Both the position numbers and the translations under genes were made by a program. A DNA stretch of 64,000 nt from Owenia fusiformis (lineage: Eukaryota > Annelida > Polychaeta > Sabellida > Oweniidae). The DNA is taken from the NCBI GenBank assembly GCA_903813345.2, contig CAIIXF020000008.1:36726867-36790866 (forward strand). The letters run 5' to 3'. The notes under the pieces were generated by a model. The model searched no databases. It was given only the letters and a program-made list of their open reading frames with translations, and was not told where the DNA came from. Shown here in pieces: positions 27,124 through 40,359 of the stretch (its first letter is position 1; each line of letters starts with the position of its first letter).

Positions 27124-29174
27124 GAGTTTTGACTTTTCTGGGGTGGTTCAATGCCATTTTTCTCATCATACTGTCTCTTACGACACTCAAATTTTTTGTG
27201 CCCCTTTTTCTCACAGTACCAACATTCCCCTTGAAATCTGTAGGGCCTTTGGGAGCTCTTTCCCTCTTTTAACCTTTTAATTTCTTCAGTCAAGCGAGCA
27301 TTCTCTGCCATGGTGGCTGCCACGTCAGAGGACAACAAATTCACTTTTTCAGAAATGATAACCTCAGGCGTAACATCCGGCAAGACAGTGGTACTTCGCA
27401 AAGAAAGATTAGGTTGGGTACGATTAGCATGGAATGTATCATACTTGAGGGCAATTTGTAAAGCTTCATTGAGGGTTGTAGGGTCTTTGTTTTTGACTGC
27501 CCACTCAAAGTTTACATCATTTAGAGCTTTACGAAACGAGTCAATGGCCATGACTTCGCGAATCTGTGCATTGGCTTCTGGATAAGCCTTTTTTACCAAA
27601 CGTCTGATATCATGTGCTAATTCAGTCACACTTTCTTTTGGTTTACGAATTCTATCGTGCAACTTATCCCTGAAGTTCCCGGCCTGATGAGGAGGGTCAA
27701 AGCGCATATTTAGCGCTTCAATGATTTTTTCATAACTACGCTCATCAGAGTCAAGATCAGTCAGGGTAGAAAGTGCATCTTTTCTTAATAATGCAATAAG
27801 TTGCACAGCTTTAGTAGAACTAGACCAATTGTTTATGGATGCAATGATTTCAAACTGCGTCCGGAAGTCAGGCCAATGAGACGTACCATCATATGGGGAC
27901 AATTTTGGAAAATTTGGTATGTTTTCAACAGAATGAGCTCGAGTCTGCGGTGGAACCGTTGAAGGTGCTACAGGTGTAGTCAACGGATGCACCGGGACTG
28001 GAGATTGAACCAAATGTGAACCGTATGGAACCATAACATTGGAGTTATTTGCTATCGGCACAAAGGGACTGGCTACCCGAGATGCAACTCTGGGTAATGG
28101 GTAAGGGCCAGGCACCATTGTTTGATTTTCACTCATGAACGGATTTGTGATATGTTTGGAGGGATCATTATTTACGTCACTGCCTCTTTGTGAAGCAGGC
28201 CTTGAAGTTTGGAAAGCACCACGAAATCCCTGTATAAATGGAACACTTTGCCCCTCTTGAGAATACATTTGACCTGGTATGGGCATATGAGCATGATTTA
28301 CCCCCTCTAAAGTGTTTACATTTGGATAAACCTGAGGCAATGGATACCCTTGTCCGTACATGTACGGCAAATATGGATTAGGCCATACTGGTGGAGCCAT
28401 TGAATAAGAGGATGTAACACCAGTATGCGACGTAGGCGGACCATAGAGCGTTACAGTAGGAGACGTGCGCCGAACACCCGATGAAGTCGTGCGTGCGCGG
28501 TAATATGATGCACTGGGCGATTCAACAACAGTTGATTTGATGTTTGTTACAACAACCTGTGTGGACTTTGGATCATGATATATCCTATTAGCTGGAAACA
28601 AAGATCCATCTGTTTGACCACCTGATTGAAAAGATCTGAAGGGATTGGTATCAACAGATGTGATGGGTGTTTGCCTTTTAAGAGGTGGTGGAAGGCTTAA
28701 ATCTACATTTGAATCATGACCCGGGGACCTCTCTGGCCAGTTAGAAGCACCCGCACCATAATCTTTTTGATTATCACCATAAACAGACAAAGGTGTCTCC
28801 CGGAATGGAAGTTCTGAGAATGCCAATTTTGTTTTAACAACATCATGTGGTCTGGGTGTCATTCGGGGTTGAATTTTAGGACGTGCCCCACCCTGTGCAT
28901 ATGCCCCCGATAAATTTTCAACTTCTATGTCAACCTTTCCTTGAGTGGATAATTCACCTGATTTACCATATTTTACCTCAGGAGCAGATAACTCACCCGT
29001 GGTTAATGTATTCATACCACTGTCACCCTTAGTGGTGACATTGTCAGAAGGGTATTTCATGGATACTTCCCCGTCACTATACCTGACAATTTTGACGGTG
29101 TCTTCCATTTGAGAGGAAAGAAACCGGACATCTTCCGCAACATTTGAGGACTCTCTAACAGGCGTAGAAGCCAT
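27114..29174 (-). CDS. gag: Gag polyprotein
   Basis: 686 residues from ATG 29174. Residues 1-420 are rich in Pro, Ser, Tyr and Gly with little predicted order. About 421-585 is a Ty3/gypsy-type capsid domain (FPKLSPYDG, then a helical region with ALLRKDAL and a final ALQIALKY). About 618-638 is a short helix, and 651-664 is a CCHC zinc knuckle (CWYCEKKGHKKFEC). Role: assembles the particle and packages RNA. The stop follows directly after the frameshift heptamer, so a Gag-Pol fusion is made by -1 shifting. The long N-terminal extension is large for this family. ORF0 lies 150 nt upstream. Confidence 0.9.
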   Translation of the reverse strand: MASTPVRESSNVAEDVRFLSSQMEDTVKIVRYSDGEVSMKYPSDNVTTKGDSGMNTLTTGELSAPEVKYGKSGELSTQGKVDIEVENLSGAYAQGGARPKIQPRMTPRPHDVVKTKLAFSELPFRETPLSVYGDNQKDYGAGASNWPERSPGHDSNVDLSLPPPLKRQTPITSVDTNPFRSFQSGGQTDGSLFPANRIYHDPKSTQVVVTNIKSTVVESPSASYYRARTTSSGVRRTSPTVTLYGPPTSHTGVTSSYSMAPPVWPNPYLPYMYGQGYPLPQVYPNVNTLEGVNHAHMPIPGQMYSQEGQSVPFIQGFRGAFQTSRPASQRGSDVNNDPSKHITNPFMSENQTMVPGPYPLPRVASRVASPFVPIANNSNVMVPYGSHLVQSPVPVHPLTTPVAPSTVPPQTRAHSVENIPNFPKLSPYDGTSHWPDFRTQFEIIASINNWSSSTKAVQLIALLRKDALSTLTDLDSDERSYEKIIEALNMRFDPPHQAGNFRDKLHDRIRKPKESVTELAHDIRRLVKKAYPEANAQIREVMAIDSFRKALNDVNFEWAVKNKDPTTLNEALQIALKYDTFHANRTQPNLSLRSTTVLPDVTPEVIISEKVNLLSSDVAATMAENARLTEEIKRLKEGKSSQRPYRFQGECWYCEKKGHKKFECRKRQYDEKNGIEPPQKSQNSKN

Positions 29175-29324
29175 AGTTACTTTAATATAAAGCGTTCGAT
29201 ATGGTATGCAATGCGTGTGTGTTCTGTGTAGCTAATATAGCCAATAATGTACAATTGCGTTGAATGTATATGTGCCTGTTTGCATGTAATCAGTATCTTG
29301 TTGGCATCTACCTAACTTGAATAT

Positions 29325-29618
29325 CTACTTATCCTTAGCCTGAGCCTTTTGTTGGGCAATTATAATACTTGGACAATTATGAGGTTCTCCAGGGTAACTT
29401 ACATATGCAAAGCAATCGCTACAACAGTTTGGGTCTAACTTCCATGAATCAATGCAGGCATGACAGGCTTCAATTTCTTGCTCAGGGTAATACACAGTGT
29501 CGTTGAACTTGAGGTAATTTTCACATGTGTTACATATGTAGTGCCAACAGCCTATCTTTCTCAATGGAACATTTGAATGACTGCAGTGAAAACAATGAAC
29601 GAAATTTTGAACAGTCAT
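29325..29618 (-). CDS. ORF0: RING-like C3HC4 zinc protein upstream of gag
   Basis: From ATG 29618 it encodes 97 residues; the frame is open further upstream without another ATG. Cys/His spacing is C9-x2-C12-x11-C24-x1-H26-x2-C29-x2-C32-x19-C52-x2-C55, which fits the RING C3HC4 consensus, followed by an extra Cys cluster (NCCSDC) and a C-terminal basic tail. RING domains usually bind E2 enzymes in ubiquitin ligases. Whether this one does is unknown, since key hydrophobic contact residues cannot be judged by eye. It lies between the primer binding site and gag in the element. Gag would need splicing, leaky scanning or reinitiation past it. Confidence 0.65.
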   Translation of the reverse strand: MTVQNFVHCFHCSHSNVPLRKIGCWHYICNTCENYLKFNDTVYYPEQEIEACHACIDSWKLDPNCCSDCFAYVSYPGEPHNCPSIIIAQQKAQAKDK

Positions 29619-29680
29619 TATAGTGGTCGTTCGCAGAGTAAATTGACAAATGTAGCACAACACACACACAAAATATGAAT

Positions 29681-29703
29681 TTCAATCCCAACGCTGCCAG
29701 CCA
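29681..29703 (-). other. Primer binding site
   Basis: Five bases after the 5' LTR the minus strand reads TGGCTGGCAGCGTTGGGATT and three more bases. Its complement reads as a tRNA 3' end: T-loop TTCAATC, 5-nt T stem, 7-nt acceptor strand, discriminator G, CCA. I cannot assign the tRNA. Confidence 0.7.
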
Positions 29704-29708
29704 GTTTC

Positions 29709-31906
29709 TGTAATGACCCCGATAGTAATTTGAGATGGTAGCGAGCCAAAATATCAGAGTCTTACAGATAAAAGAGAAAACTTGAAATATTGAATCTCTT
29801 ACTATGGATATAACTAATGTACAATACTTGGGTTTATAATATTTTATTGAAGATTAATATAATGTGTGTGGATTGGTTAGAGTCTCCTATAGAGGCTGTA
29901 TGTCGCAACTCTGCGACATAAAACGTACCACTAATTAAACAGACAATGTGATGTAACTTTAAAATATAAACAGAAAAAAAACTACTTTATTGCTTTCTTT
30001 TACAAAAATAAGTATTTGGTATCAAAAGTTGTAAATTACTTTTATTTACATGATTATGAAATGGAGCTTTAAAGACTAGGCTGTATGATGATCACTGTAT
30101 ATTTACACAATTATATTATGCACCTGAAGTTTTGACTATAAATTACTCTACACTTAATGCTGTATTACCCTGACTAAGTTGGCAAGACCTGTTTGTATTT
30201 ACACTACACTTACCTGATATATACACTTGATCGGGAAATTATATACCAGACTTATGATATGAAGCACCAATTGGTTTGAGCTTAAGTGATTATATGCAAA
30301 TGTATATGTTGTTTAAGTTTCTAAACTGTTCTACTGCCTTAATAATCTAATGTAGTAGATATATTGTCCAATACAATATATCTAACACAAAAAATTACTC
30401 GCGAAGGCACAAAGTGAAAAATATCACCCTGAGATTCTGTTAAACTGAGATTCGAAGCAGTATCAAATTATGTCAATATCAAAATATCACCTAAAAGTAG
30501 CTTATTACATGTGAAAACTACACTGCTGAATGCAGTATATTCCCCACATGAAATATCAACTGAGCTACAGTAACACAAAGTGAAATAGTATCACCTTGGA
30601 AATATGAATATAAAACTCAATGTATGAAAATAATATGTACAATAAGCACCAGAGATATTTCAATGTACCAGACTGTTAGTTACATGTGGCAGACATAAAG
30701 CATGAAACAGTATGTCTATCACATGTCAACCAAATAACTACAATAAAAACAGTCAAATACACAATAGAAATACAGTATCTCTTCTAAACTCACAATATTA
30801 GTGACGATAAAGTATCGCAACAAAAGGAACTACTCAAAATGAAATTATGGCAAGCTTTTGGCAATTTAACCTGTACGACAAAGTGTCGAACAGACAAAAA
30901 TCCAAAATAAGATCAAAATGTGTTTTATAACACTATAACTTGATTATACTTATGTAAAGGTGTGAATCTATATCACACTAGTATAAGCAAGCTCAAATAT
31001 TACTCAAATATATAAAACTATCAAAAATGTGAGTTTATGAAATCATGTGCTCAAGTCAATGAGAATTCTATGAAAAATGACAAAGATACAGCTTCGAAAA
31101 AGTAACTTCAAAAATGAAAATCAGTCGGCCTTACTTTCTCAAAAGTTAAATGAAATACTCAAGATCAATTATATAAGCAAAATACCAATGCAACTCTCGA
31201 CACTGAGATGAATTAAGGCATCAAAATTTGGAATCTGCATGAGATGCAAAAATGGCCGCCCAAAATTCAACAAGTGTGAATCGGCCGTTTCCAAAAACTG
31301 ATATCTCACTTCAAAAAGTGTAATTGGCTGAATGCCTACGATCCCTGGGTCTGGTGTTAGTTCGACAATTAAGTAAAACTATATCTTACACCGGGAAAGT
31401 AACTGGGAAGCATACAAATCAACCAAATATTTAGAGCATACCTATCTGTCCTTTGTTGTTTACGAATATTGACGAAGATGTGAATTGAATGTGAGAGAGA
31501 AGGCCTCTGATTGGCTGAAAATATCACGTGACTTTGAAATTGTCGATTTACTGCAAAAGTACGTAACATTACTTGAATAAAAACTTACCATATTGATCTT
31601 TAAATCAATATTGATCATAACATGTTGCATTTACATCGAAAAAACTATGCAAAAGTGGTAAAATATGATGTTATTAAATAAAATGAATCGTAATCCAAAA
31701 CGAGGCTGTGACCCCGGAAGCTCACATAAACACAAAAATAATTTCGGGGAGAAGTAAAATCTCCAAATAAAGTTAAATTTCACCACCTTTACAGAAATAT
31801 ACTCAGTCACCACTTATGGCGGAAGCAAGGTAAGACAATGTGACACCGTCTAGCGTACTAAGAACAAAATGACACTATCTAGAACTATTGCTAGACGGTC
31901 GTCACA
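29709..31906 (-). repeat. 5' LTR (2198 bp)
   Basis: Pair of 19678-21875. In its own orientation it begins TGTGACGACC and ends GGTCATTACA. It should carry the promoter and any splice donors; candidate donors are CAG|GTAAGT at 30208-30216 and ATG|GTAAGT near 31582-31591. Near the start, a 10-bp inverted repeat ACCGTCTAGC/GCTAGACGGT (31845-31854, 31890-31899) could form a hairpin. Short open frames inside both LTRs have no recognisable domain. Confidence 0.93.
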
Positions 31907-31910
31907 TTAA
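31907..31910. repeat. Target site duplication TTAA, right
   Basis: Copy of 19674-19677 at the other border of the LTR element. Confidence 0.85.
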
Positions 31911-32575
31911 TATGGTCAAGATAATCTTCATAATGAAATGAAAATTTGATTTGTTTATAAAACCTTAATTTGCCATTGGTATCTTTTAGCATGTTTTCAA
32001 AGTATTGTTCGTATCTTTCTTTAAGCCTAGATTTTAATTTCTTAGTGTCGACATTATGATAATCATTAAAACCTATAAATTTGAGTACTTTTAGCAAGTC
32101 ATTATACCAAGAAGGCTGATTACTATTGGCCAAAGAAATACTTAGTTTTAGTGTATCTCTTATAAACTTTGAAGAGTGATTTTCTAAGTGATTGACAAAT
32201 TTAACTTGTTGGGGGATAATATCAACGAATAAAGGTAGTCTCGCCAATTCGCCTTTAATTCCCAAGTTACTAGCTTTCTTATGTACACCCAACACAAATC
32301 TTAGGAACGACATATGGGTTGACTCAATTTTGATCTTGTCATACGAATTTTCTAGTGCCCATTTAGGATCAGTTTTGATAATTCTATTATTAAGATTGCC
32401 GGTCCCCCATATTTCTGCTCCATACATACATATTGGTTTGACAATTTGGTCAAATATTTTAATTGCCAATTTTGGCTTTACATCAGCATTAGAGAGTAAA
32501 GAGAACAATTTAAACTTTGCTTTATCCGCCTTTTGTTTTATAAACTGGGCCGCTGGTATATAGGATATCCTATGA
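31911..32575 (-). pseudogene. Non-LTR retrotransposon fragment, upstream part
   Basis: The minus-strand frame (about 32570 to 31911) includes AKFKLFSLLSNADVKP, CMYGAEIWG and FLRFVLGVHKKASN, which are typical of the region after reverse transcriptase in CR1/Jockey/I-like LINEs. No reverse transcriptase core is present, so the copy is 5' truncated at about 32577. It continues into 19140-19677 across the LTR element. Confidence 0.8.
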
Positions 32576-32577
32576 TT

Positions 32578-33287
32578 TGGAGAATATCATTTTTATCTAC
32601 GAGGTGATATTGATATCTGCACGAGAGAGCAAAGTACAGGGTGTCAAAAAACAACGACACCCCCTCTTCTGCAAAAAGTACTTAATGTTTCATGGATTGT
32701 CATATCTCATTTTAAAGACAATTTAATTTTGGAGTTATCTGAGAAATTTCAGCTTTATATCATATAATTTTACAGATTTACAGCTGATTCTTAGTAGTTG
32801 GTATGAGCACCAGTTGCTGCTCAAACAGCAGCTTATCTGGACGGATATGATTTTAATAAAAATTCATATAAAGGTGAAGGATTGCATAATCCTCTAAGCA
32901 CTTTCCTCATATTCTTCAGAAATACATCCTAACTGGATCTTTTTTCAAGAGGCTTTTTGTCCATCAGTTCCTATACCCTGTTTTTCAGTGCAATTGAAAT
33001 TGGGCTAATTCTTTCATATTCCACTATCTTAAGATTTGACCTTTAACCAGTAACAGAGCAGCAAACAAAGTACCGAAGTAGCAAACTTTGAAACAATGTA
33101 GCTTTTTTAATATAAAGTTTTATTAAATGGAATTTGATGAGTAACTCCAGAATTAAATTATCTTTCAAATGAGGTATGACACGATATGGAACATTCAGGA
33201 CTTTTTGCTGTAGAGGGGGGTGCCGTTGTTTTTTGACACCCTGTATATATCAATATCACCGACTAGATTAAAATGATATTCTGAAAG
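32578..33287. mobile_element. Outer inverted-repeat element interrupted by another
   Basis: AGAATATCATTTTTATCTAC...GGTGATATTGATAT (32580-32616) is the imperfect reverse complement of 33247-33284. Together they look like the two ends of one small palindrome split by the 607-bp element between them. Confidence 0.5.
32637..33243. mobile_element. 607-bp MITE with CAGGGTGTC ends and TA duplication
   Basis: Termini CAGGGTGTCAAAAAACAACG and its complement start imperfect inverted repeats of about 110 bp. TA flanks both sides (32635-32636, 33244-33245), as for Tc1/mariner-type insertion. Non-coding interior. Confidence 0.75.
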
Positions 33288-33399
33288 AATCAGAGGATGT
33301 TCTTATTATCCTACACTTAAAAGGAGTGTACTAAATGTATGATATCATTGCAGAATGAATTTCATGCCAAATAGAGTCAATTTGGTGGGAAATCAAGAA

Positions 33400-33505
33400 G
33401 CAGAGTATATCGTCACGATATCCTCCGCATATTGGGTTTTCCGGAGTATATTGCTACGATATATTCCGCCCGGAGTATATCATCACGATATCCTCCGGTT
33501 TCATT
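33400..33505. repeat. Palindromic short repeat GGAGTATATC...GATATCCTCCG
   Basis: Three imperfect copies of a unit reading GGAGTATATCNTCACGATAT followed by CCTCCG; each is itself near-palindromic. Confidence 0.6.
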
Positions 33506-33509
33506 TTGC

Positions 33510-34779
33510 CAATAAATATCAAATTTATTTTTTAATGTTATTATACATTTAGTACACTAAGTGGAGGATAATATATGGTATGCATGTTTAGCATATTTAG
33601 AGATATCAACCGTTTTGTATGATGAAATTAGATGTGTGTCATCACCAATAGTGACAAATACATTACTTGATTTATGTAGGTGTTTAATGTATAGAAAAAT
33701 ATTATAAAATGAAACAGATCCCTGAATCACACCATGAGTGAATGATGAAGTATGGTTGAATGAGACACTGTGTAAGTGTTCTTAGCTATTATACCATGTT
33801 ACCACTATTACACAGTTGATTTCTTTTTTTTAACTTCATCAATAAGCAAAATAGTATGGTCAATTGAGTCAAAGGCTTTCAAAAAATCGCTTTTATATAA
33901 TCGACACCTTCATTTGCATATATAATTTTTTTCCCCAAGGTTGCCCTTTGTCCAACCCAGTTAAATCACTTCATAAAACCCTTATGATAGTGATTCAACA
34001 ATAAAACATCGTGTTTTTACAGATTCAAAGGTTCAGAAAATGACACATCGACTATACTATGAATGGGCCATACTGAGAATGTAACCACTATAACGGACAT
34101 ATCTTGAATAACCAACTGGCATAAATGTAATGGAGAATGCAAAGCTCAAACCCATGTAAATCCACATCATATTATACATACTTCCATCAAAATTGAGTAG
34201 AATTGATGTTTGTGTCAACGCACCTATAATGTTGCTATGGCAGCCATTATTTCATTGTTTAGGGGTCATAATTTTAAAAATATTTTACGATATGCTGAAA
34301 AAAGCAAGATTCCTTGAAACGGTTGGTTTCGATATGGCGAACTGAATAAATAACATTTTTTCTTAAACCAATCATCAAAAATCATGAAAATTTTACACAT
34401 CGTCAATCTAATTTCCACTTTTTGAATGGTAACAGTTTAATTTAAAGAACATATACATATTTCGCTAAATTGTTTTAGAAAACACATCTGACACTTCTTT
34501 GAATCATATGTTCAGAATGAAACAAAACATCTCTCCGAACATCATTGGAACGGCACATACACAACGTGATTTAAAAAAGTATCTTGTTGATGAAATAAAA
34601 GGTTTACATTTTTATCTATTTTTGTTTTAATTTATGAATGCTTTTTTGTGAAATCAACCAAATTTCCCTTTGTATACTATAATACAATAAAATCTTGTAT
34701 ATTCTATTTTGTTTCAAAAAGGTTCGGAAAATGTATTTCATTCTCAAGAATTGGAAGAGAGAAACGACAAAAATACAAT
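33510..34779. other. Non-coding region with a dispersed repeat
   Basis: No gene recognised. 33935-34075 is the inverted partner of 18480-18625. Confidence 0.5.
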
Positions 34780-34839
34780 TGTTTCTGGTACCTTCAAATC
34801 GAAAAACTAATTTTAATTTTTTGAATTCTTCCTCTTCTT

Positions 34840-35467
34840 GTCCCGAAAGTATGCCCCCCTCCCCCCTAGGCAGACATATACCAGTGTCATTATAGTATGT
34901 GTCATATATCATTTTAAAGCTTATCCAAAGTTACATTGATTTGCCAAGTATCATGGTTTAAAATGGGAAAAAGTTACAGTCATTTTAAAAGTTAGTGTTT
35001 TGTCAAAATAAAGTTCAATTTTACACCACATTACTAGTCAATGAGTCCCCCCTTGGCCATGTTCACAGCAATTATCCTCAGAAATGACCTTAAAAGCCCT
35101 TCAAATAGGGGTGTGAAATTTTATAACCCTCTTAAAACCTGTTAAGGAACTTTAGAAGAGTTTCCTTAGAGTTTCTACCCTCATCGTTCTCTTTTTCCAA
35201 CTCAATATCTATCTGACCCGAAAATAATTTCTGCTGTTAAAATGGCCCGGGAGGACACAATGACTATTGATTTGGTGTAAAATTGAACTTAATTTTGACC
35301 AAGCACTAAATTTTGAAATGCCTGTAATTTTTTCACATTTAAGAGTTGAACCATGATACTTGGTGAATCAATGTAACTTTGGATAAGCTTTAAAATGATA
35401 TATGACACATACTATGATGACACTGGTATATGTCTGCCTAGGGGGGGCATACTTTCGGGACACCCTG
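34840..35467. mobile_element. Inverted-repeat element with CACCCTG end next to calmodulin B
   Basis: Inverted arms of about 190 bp: left from 34840 (TCCCGAAAGTATGCCCC) and right ending 35467 (GGGGCATACTTTCGGGACACCCTG in reverse orientation, partly shown by its ends). The left tip lacks the CAGGGTG bases, so it is damaged or misjoined. Non-coding centre 35040-35270. Confidence 0.65.
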
Positions 35468-35710
35468 TAGTATATAACACGGATCATTTGTCCAAAATGA
35501 CAGAACATTCAGACTGTGTGTACAACATTTTATATTCAGATCAAACTCAAGACACGCCAAACTCAGTTGTCATAACTGTACAAATACACACAAAAATGAA
35601 CTGTGAAATATGGTTTTAGCTAAATGTTTGTTGACTAGTTCAGTGAAAGCTCCCATGTGTTGAATTTAGTACTGCAACTTGTTACTGATAGCATTGCATG
35701 CAAGGGAGGA

Positions 35711-38264
<2,554 letters not shown>

Positions 38265-38317
38265 CGCAACTGTCATACCCATGCAAATCCCAGTTTTCTG
38301 ACTGAACTCACTGAGGT

Positions 38318-38333
38318 CTTATAAACTTATAAA
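38318..38333 (-). promoter_or_regulatory. Two tandem TATA-like boxes upstream of calmodulin B
   Basis: TTTATAAG occurs twice in a row on the minus strand, 54-69 nt upstream of the MLRR start codon. The surrounding sequence is homologous to the region upstream of gene A, but these boxes sit in a segment that A lacks, so the two genes may differ in promoter strength. Confidence 0.4.
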
Positions 38334-38409
38334 CTTTTGATTTTTAGAATAATACAGGTGTTCATGATACACAATACATGTTATTAGTGAGATTATCTTC
38401 AAACACATC

Positions 38410-39540
38410 TGATCTAATAATCAATTGAACACTGTAGTTGTCGTTGATAAAATCATTATAACTTATTTCCAAAATTATGTTACAAAAGGTGGGTGTCGTT
38501 TTTTGTGTAAGATCCAGTTGCGTCACCCATCTGTTTCACATCATCTGAGACAAAATGCTCTTTTTTCTTTTTTAAATCTTTATTTTCACATATTATTTTA
38601 CAGGTTATTAATGTTGTTTACTGTTACCAAATGCTCTTTACCGAAAATATATGTTGGAGAGAAGATGTATTATACATCTGACATTGATGAGATGTAGTAT
38701 TAATTTGTCATTGACCACCTTTTAATGACATTATGAACAGGTCATTTAATACGAGCAATTTTTTTCTATTAGTAAAGAAGAGAATAACATGTCAGAAAAA
38801 ACATGAGTGGAGATTAACAATTAACAATTTAACAAATGATCCTCATTTTCAAATGTTTTGCTCATAACATTTCATATCCTGCGCGCAGATTCGAGTAATA
38901 AACTGAAGACGAAGTTCTCTTTGAAGAAGTGAAGTCGAACGAATGCAAAGGGTAATACATAACGTATATCAAGTATATAAACGAGTATATATACACAGTC
39001 AATATAACAGCAGATGTTTTATGTCATAAATGTATCAAATCATTTAATAAAGCAACCTCCTGTAGATGAATAGATTTCATTTCATTTACTTTCAAATGTC
39101 TGCTGAAAATTAGATACACCACAAGGTGGATGACAACTTATTGGGCATATTATCCACGCAAATAATCAAGCGTCACCATGCATCATTTATTGCGCATCTC
39201 TATACGTAAGGTTGATATTTTTACGTAGTCGATTATGGTGTTTAAACTGCTTCTTTATTCAGTACATTAAATATTCCACGAATACCAAATAAAACAAACA
39301 ATTTACCAAACCTTAACCCAATCTATTGAATGTTTTTTATTTTATCGAATGTAATAATCTATACAATTTATATTCGCTAAATAGTTTCACTTGTTCATTG
39401 TGTTGGCATTCACATTTGATATGTACTGTACATGTATTTGTGTGATGCAGCGAATCTATTTGTTTTCTTTAACGCACGTATTATTCAATTAATTATTTGT
39501 ACATTCGGTATTTAAATTATTTAGATTCGGTAAACAATGC
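38410..39540. other. Non-coding region between calmodulins B and C
   Basis: AT-rich; short open frames only and no recognised motif. Confidence 0.45.
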
Positions 39541-39550
39541 CGAATGCCAC

Positions 39551-39699
39551 ATTCGATAACTTTCGTTATTATTCGATACTTTACGAGAGGTTTACGAGAC
39601 TTTCAGTCATGTGATATATTTGAACGATGCTGCGCGGCAATTTTGCAAATCTCGAAGTCACGTGACAAAATATCGAACAACAACGAAAGTTATCGAATA
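39551..39699. mobile_element. Small foldback element with ATTCGATAACTTTCGTT arms
   Basis: Arms of about 32 bp (39551-39583 and 39668-39699) are near-perfect inverted repeats around a roughly 85-bp centre. Non-coding, MITE-like. Confidence 0.6.
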
Positions 39700-40359
39700 T
39701 TACTTTATTGCATTCGGTAAATGCATTAACTATGTCATAGGAAAATAAACCGTTGGGTAAATATAGGCAAACTTATTTCGGTAGGGTTCAAATAGAAATT
39801 CAATATTGTGCATACAATGTGTTACTCTTAAGGAATACCGTGGTAAATAATTTACGCTAAAAACATATCATTTAGCGAATGAAATATGTAATTTAATGCA
39901 CAAAGTATTAAGTGATTGGCTATTTTGAAAACTTAATTTGCTGCAACAAACATATAAACGTTTTTACCGAATGGAAAATGATTTAGCGAATATTAATATT
40001 TCATATATCGAATATATTTGAATTTAATGAATAAAGAAGCAAAAATAATGCCATAGACGATGATGATGATTTATAAGAAAATCACAACCATGGACGATTG
40101 GACGTATAGAGCTACGCATAATTGATGACGTAATCAAATAAATCATATGTTATACACGTTATACTTAAATAATATACATGTAAAAGTGAGTTGCAAAATA
40201 TCGCTATTATAAGTATTGAATTTGGTTCATAACTATTAAAGTTCAAAATGCATTAAAGTATTACCAGATATGAATCTTAATCTTATACAGTCATGTAATT
40301 GTTTCAAATGTATCCTGTTCATGAATCAAGACACTATACACGGGAAGTGTTCAATTTTA

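Larger units (their letters stand above)
19678..31906 (-). mobile_element. Ty3/gypsy-type LTR retrotransposon, 12.2 kb, apparently intact
   Basis: Complete element on the minus strand. Order in its own direction: 5' LTR (31906-29709), primer binding site, RING-like ORF0, gag, -1 frameshift, pol (PR-RT-RH-INT, the Ty3/gypsy order), zinc-finger ORF3, polypurine tract, 3' LTR (21875-19678). The LTRs have equal length, with one difference noticed by eye; TTAA flanks both sides. All main frames are open. The very long LTRs, plus two accessory ORFs, make it unusual. The near-identical LTRs argue for a recent insertion. Confidence 0.93.
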
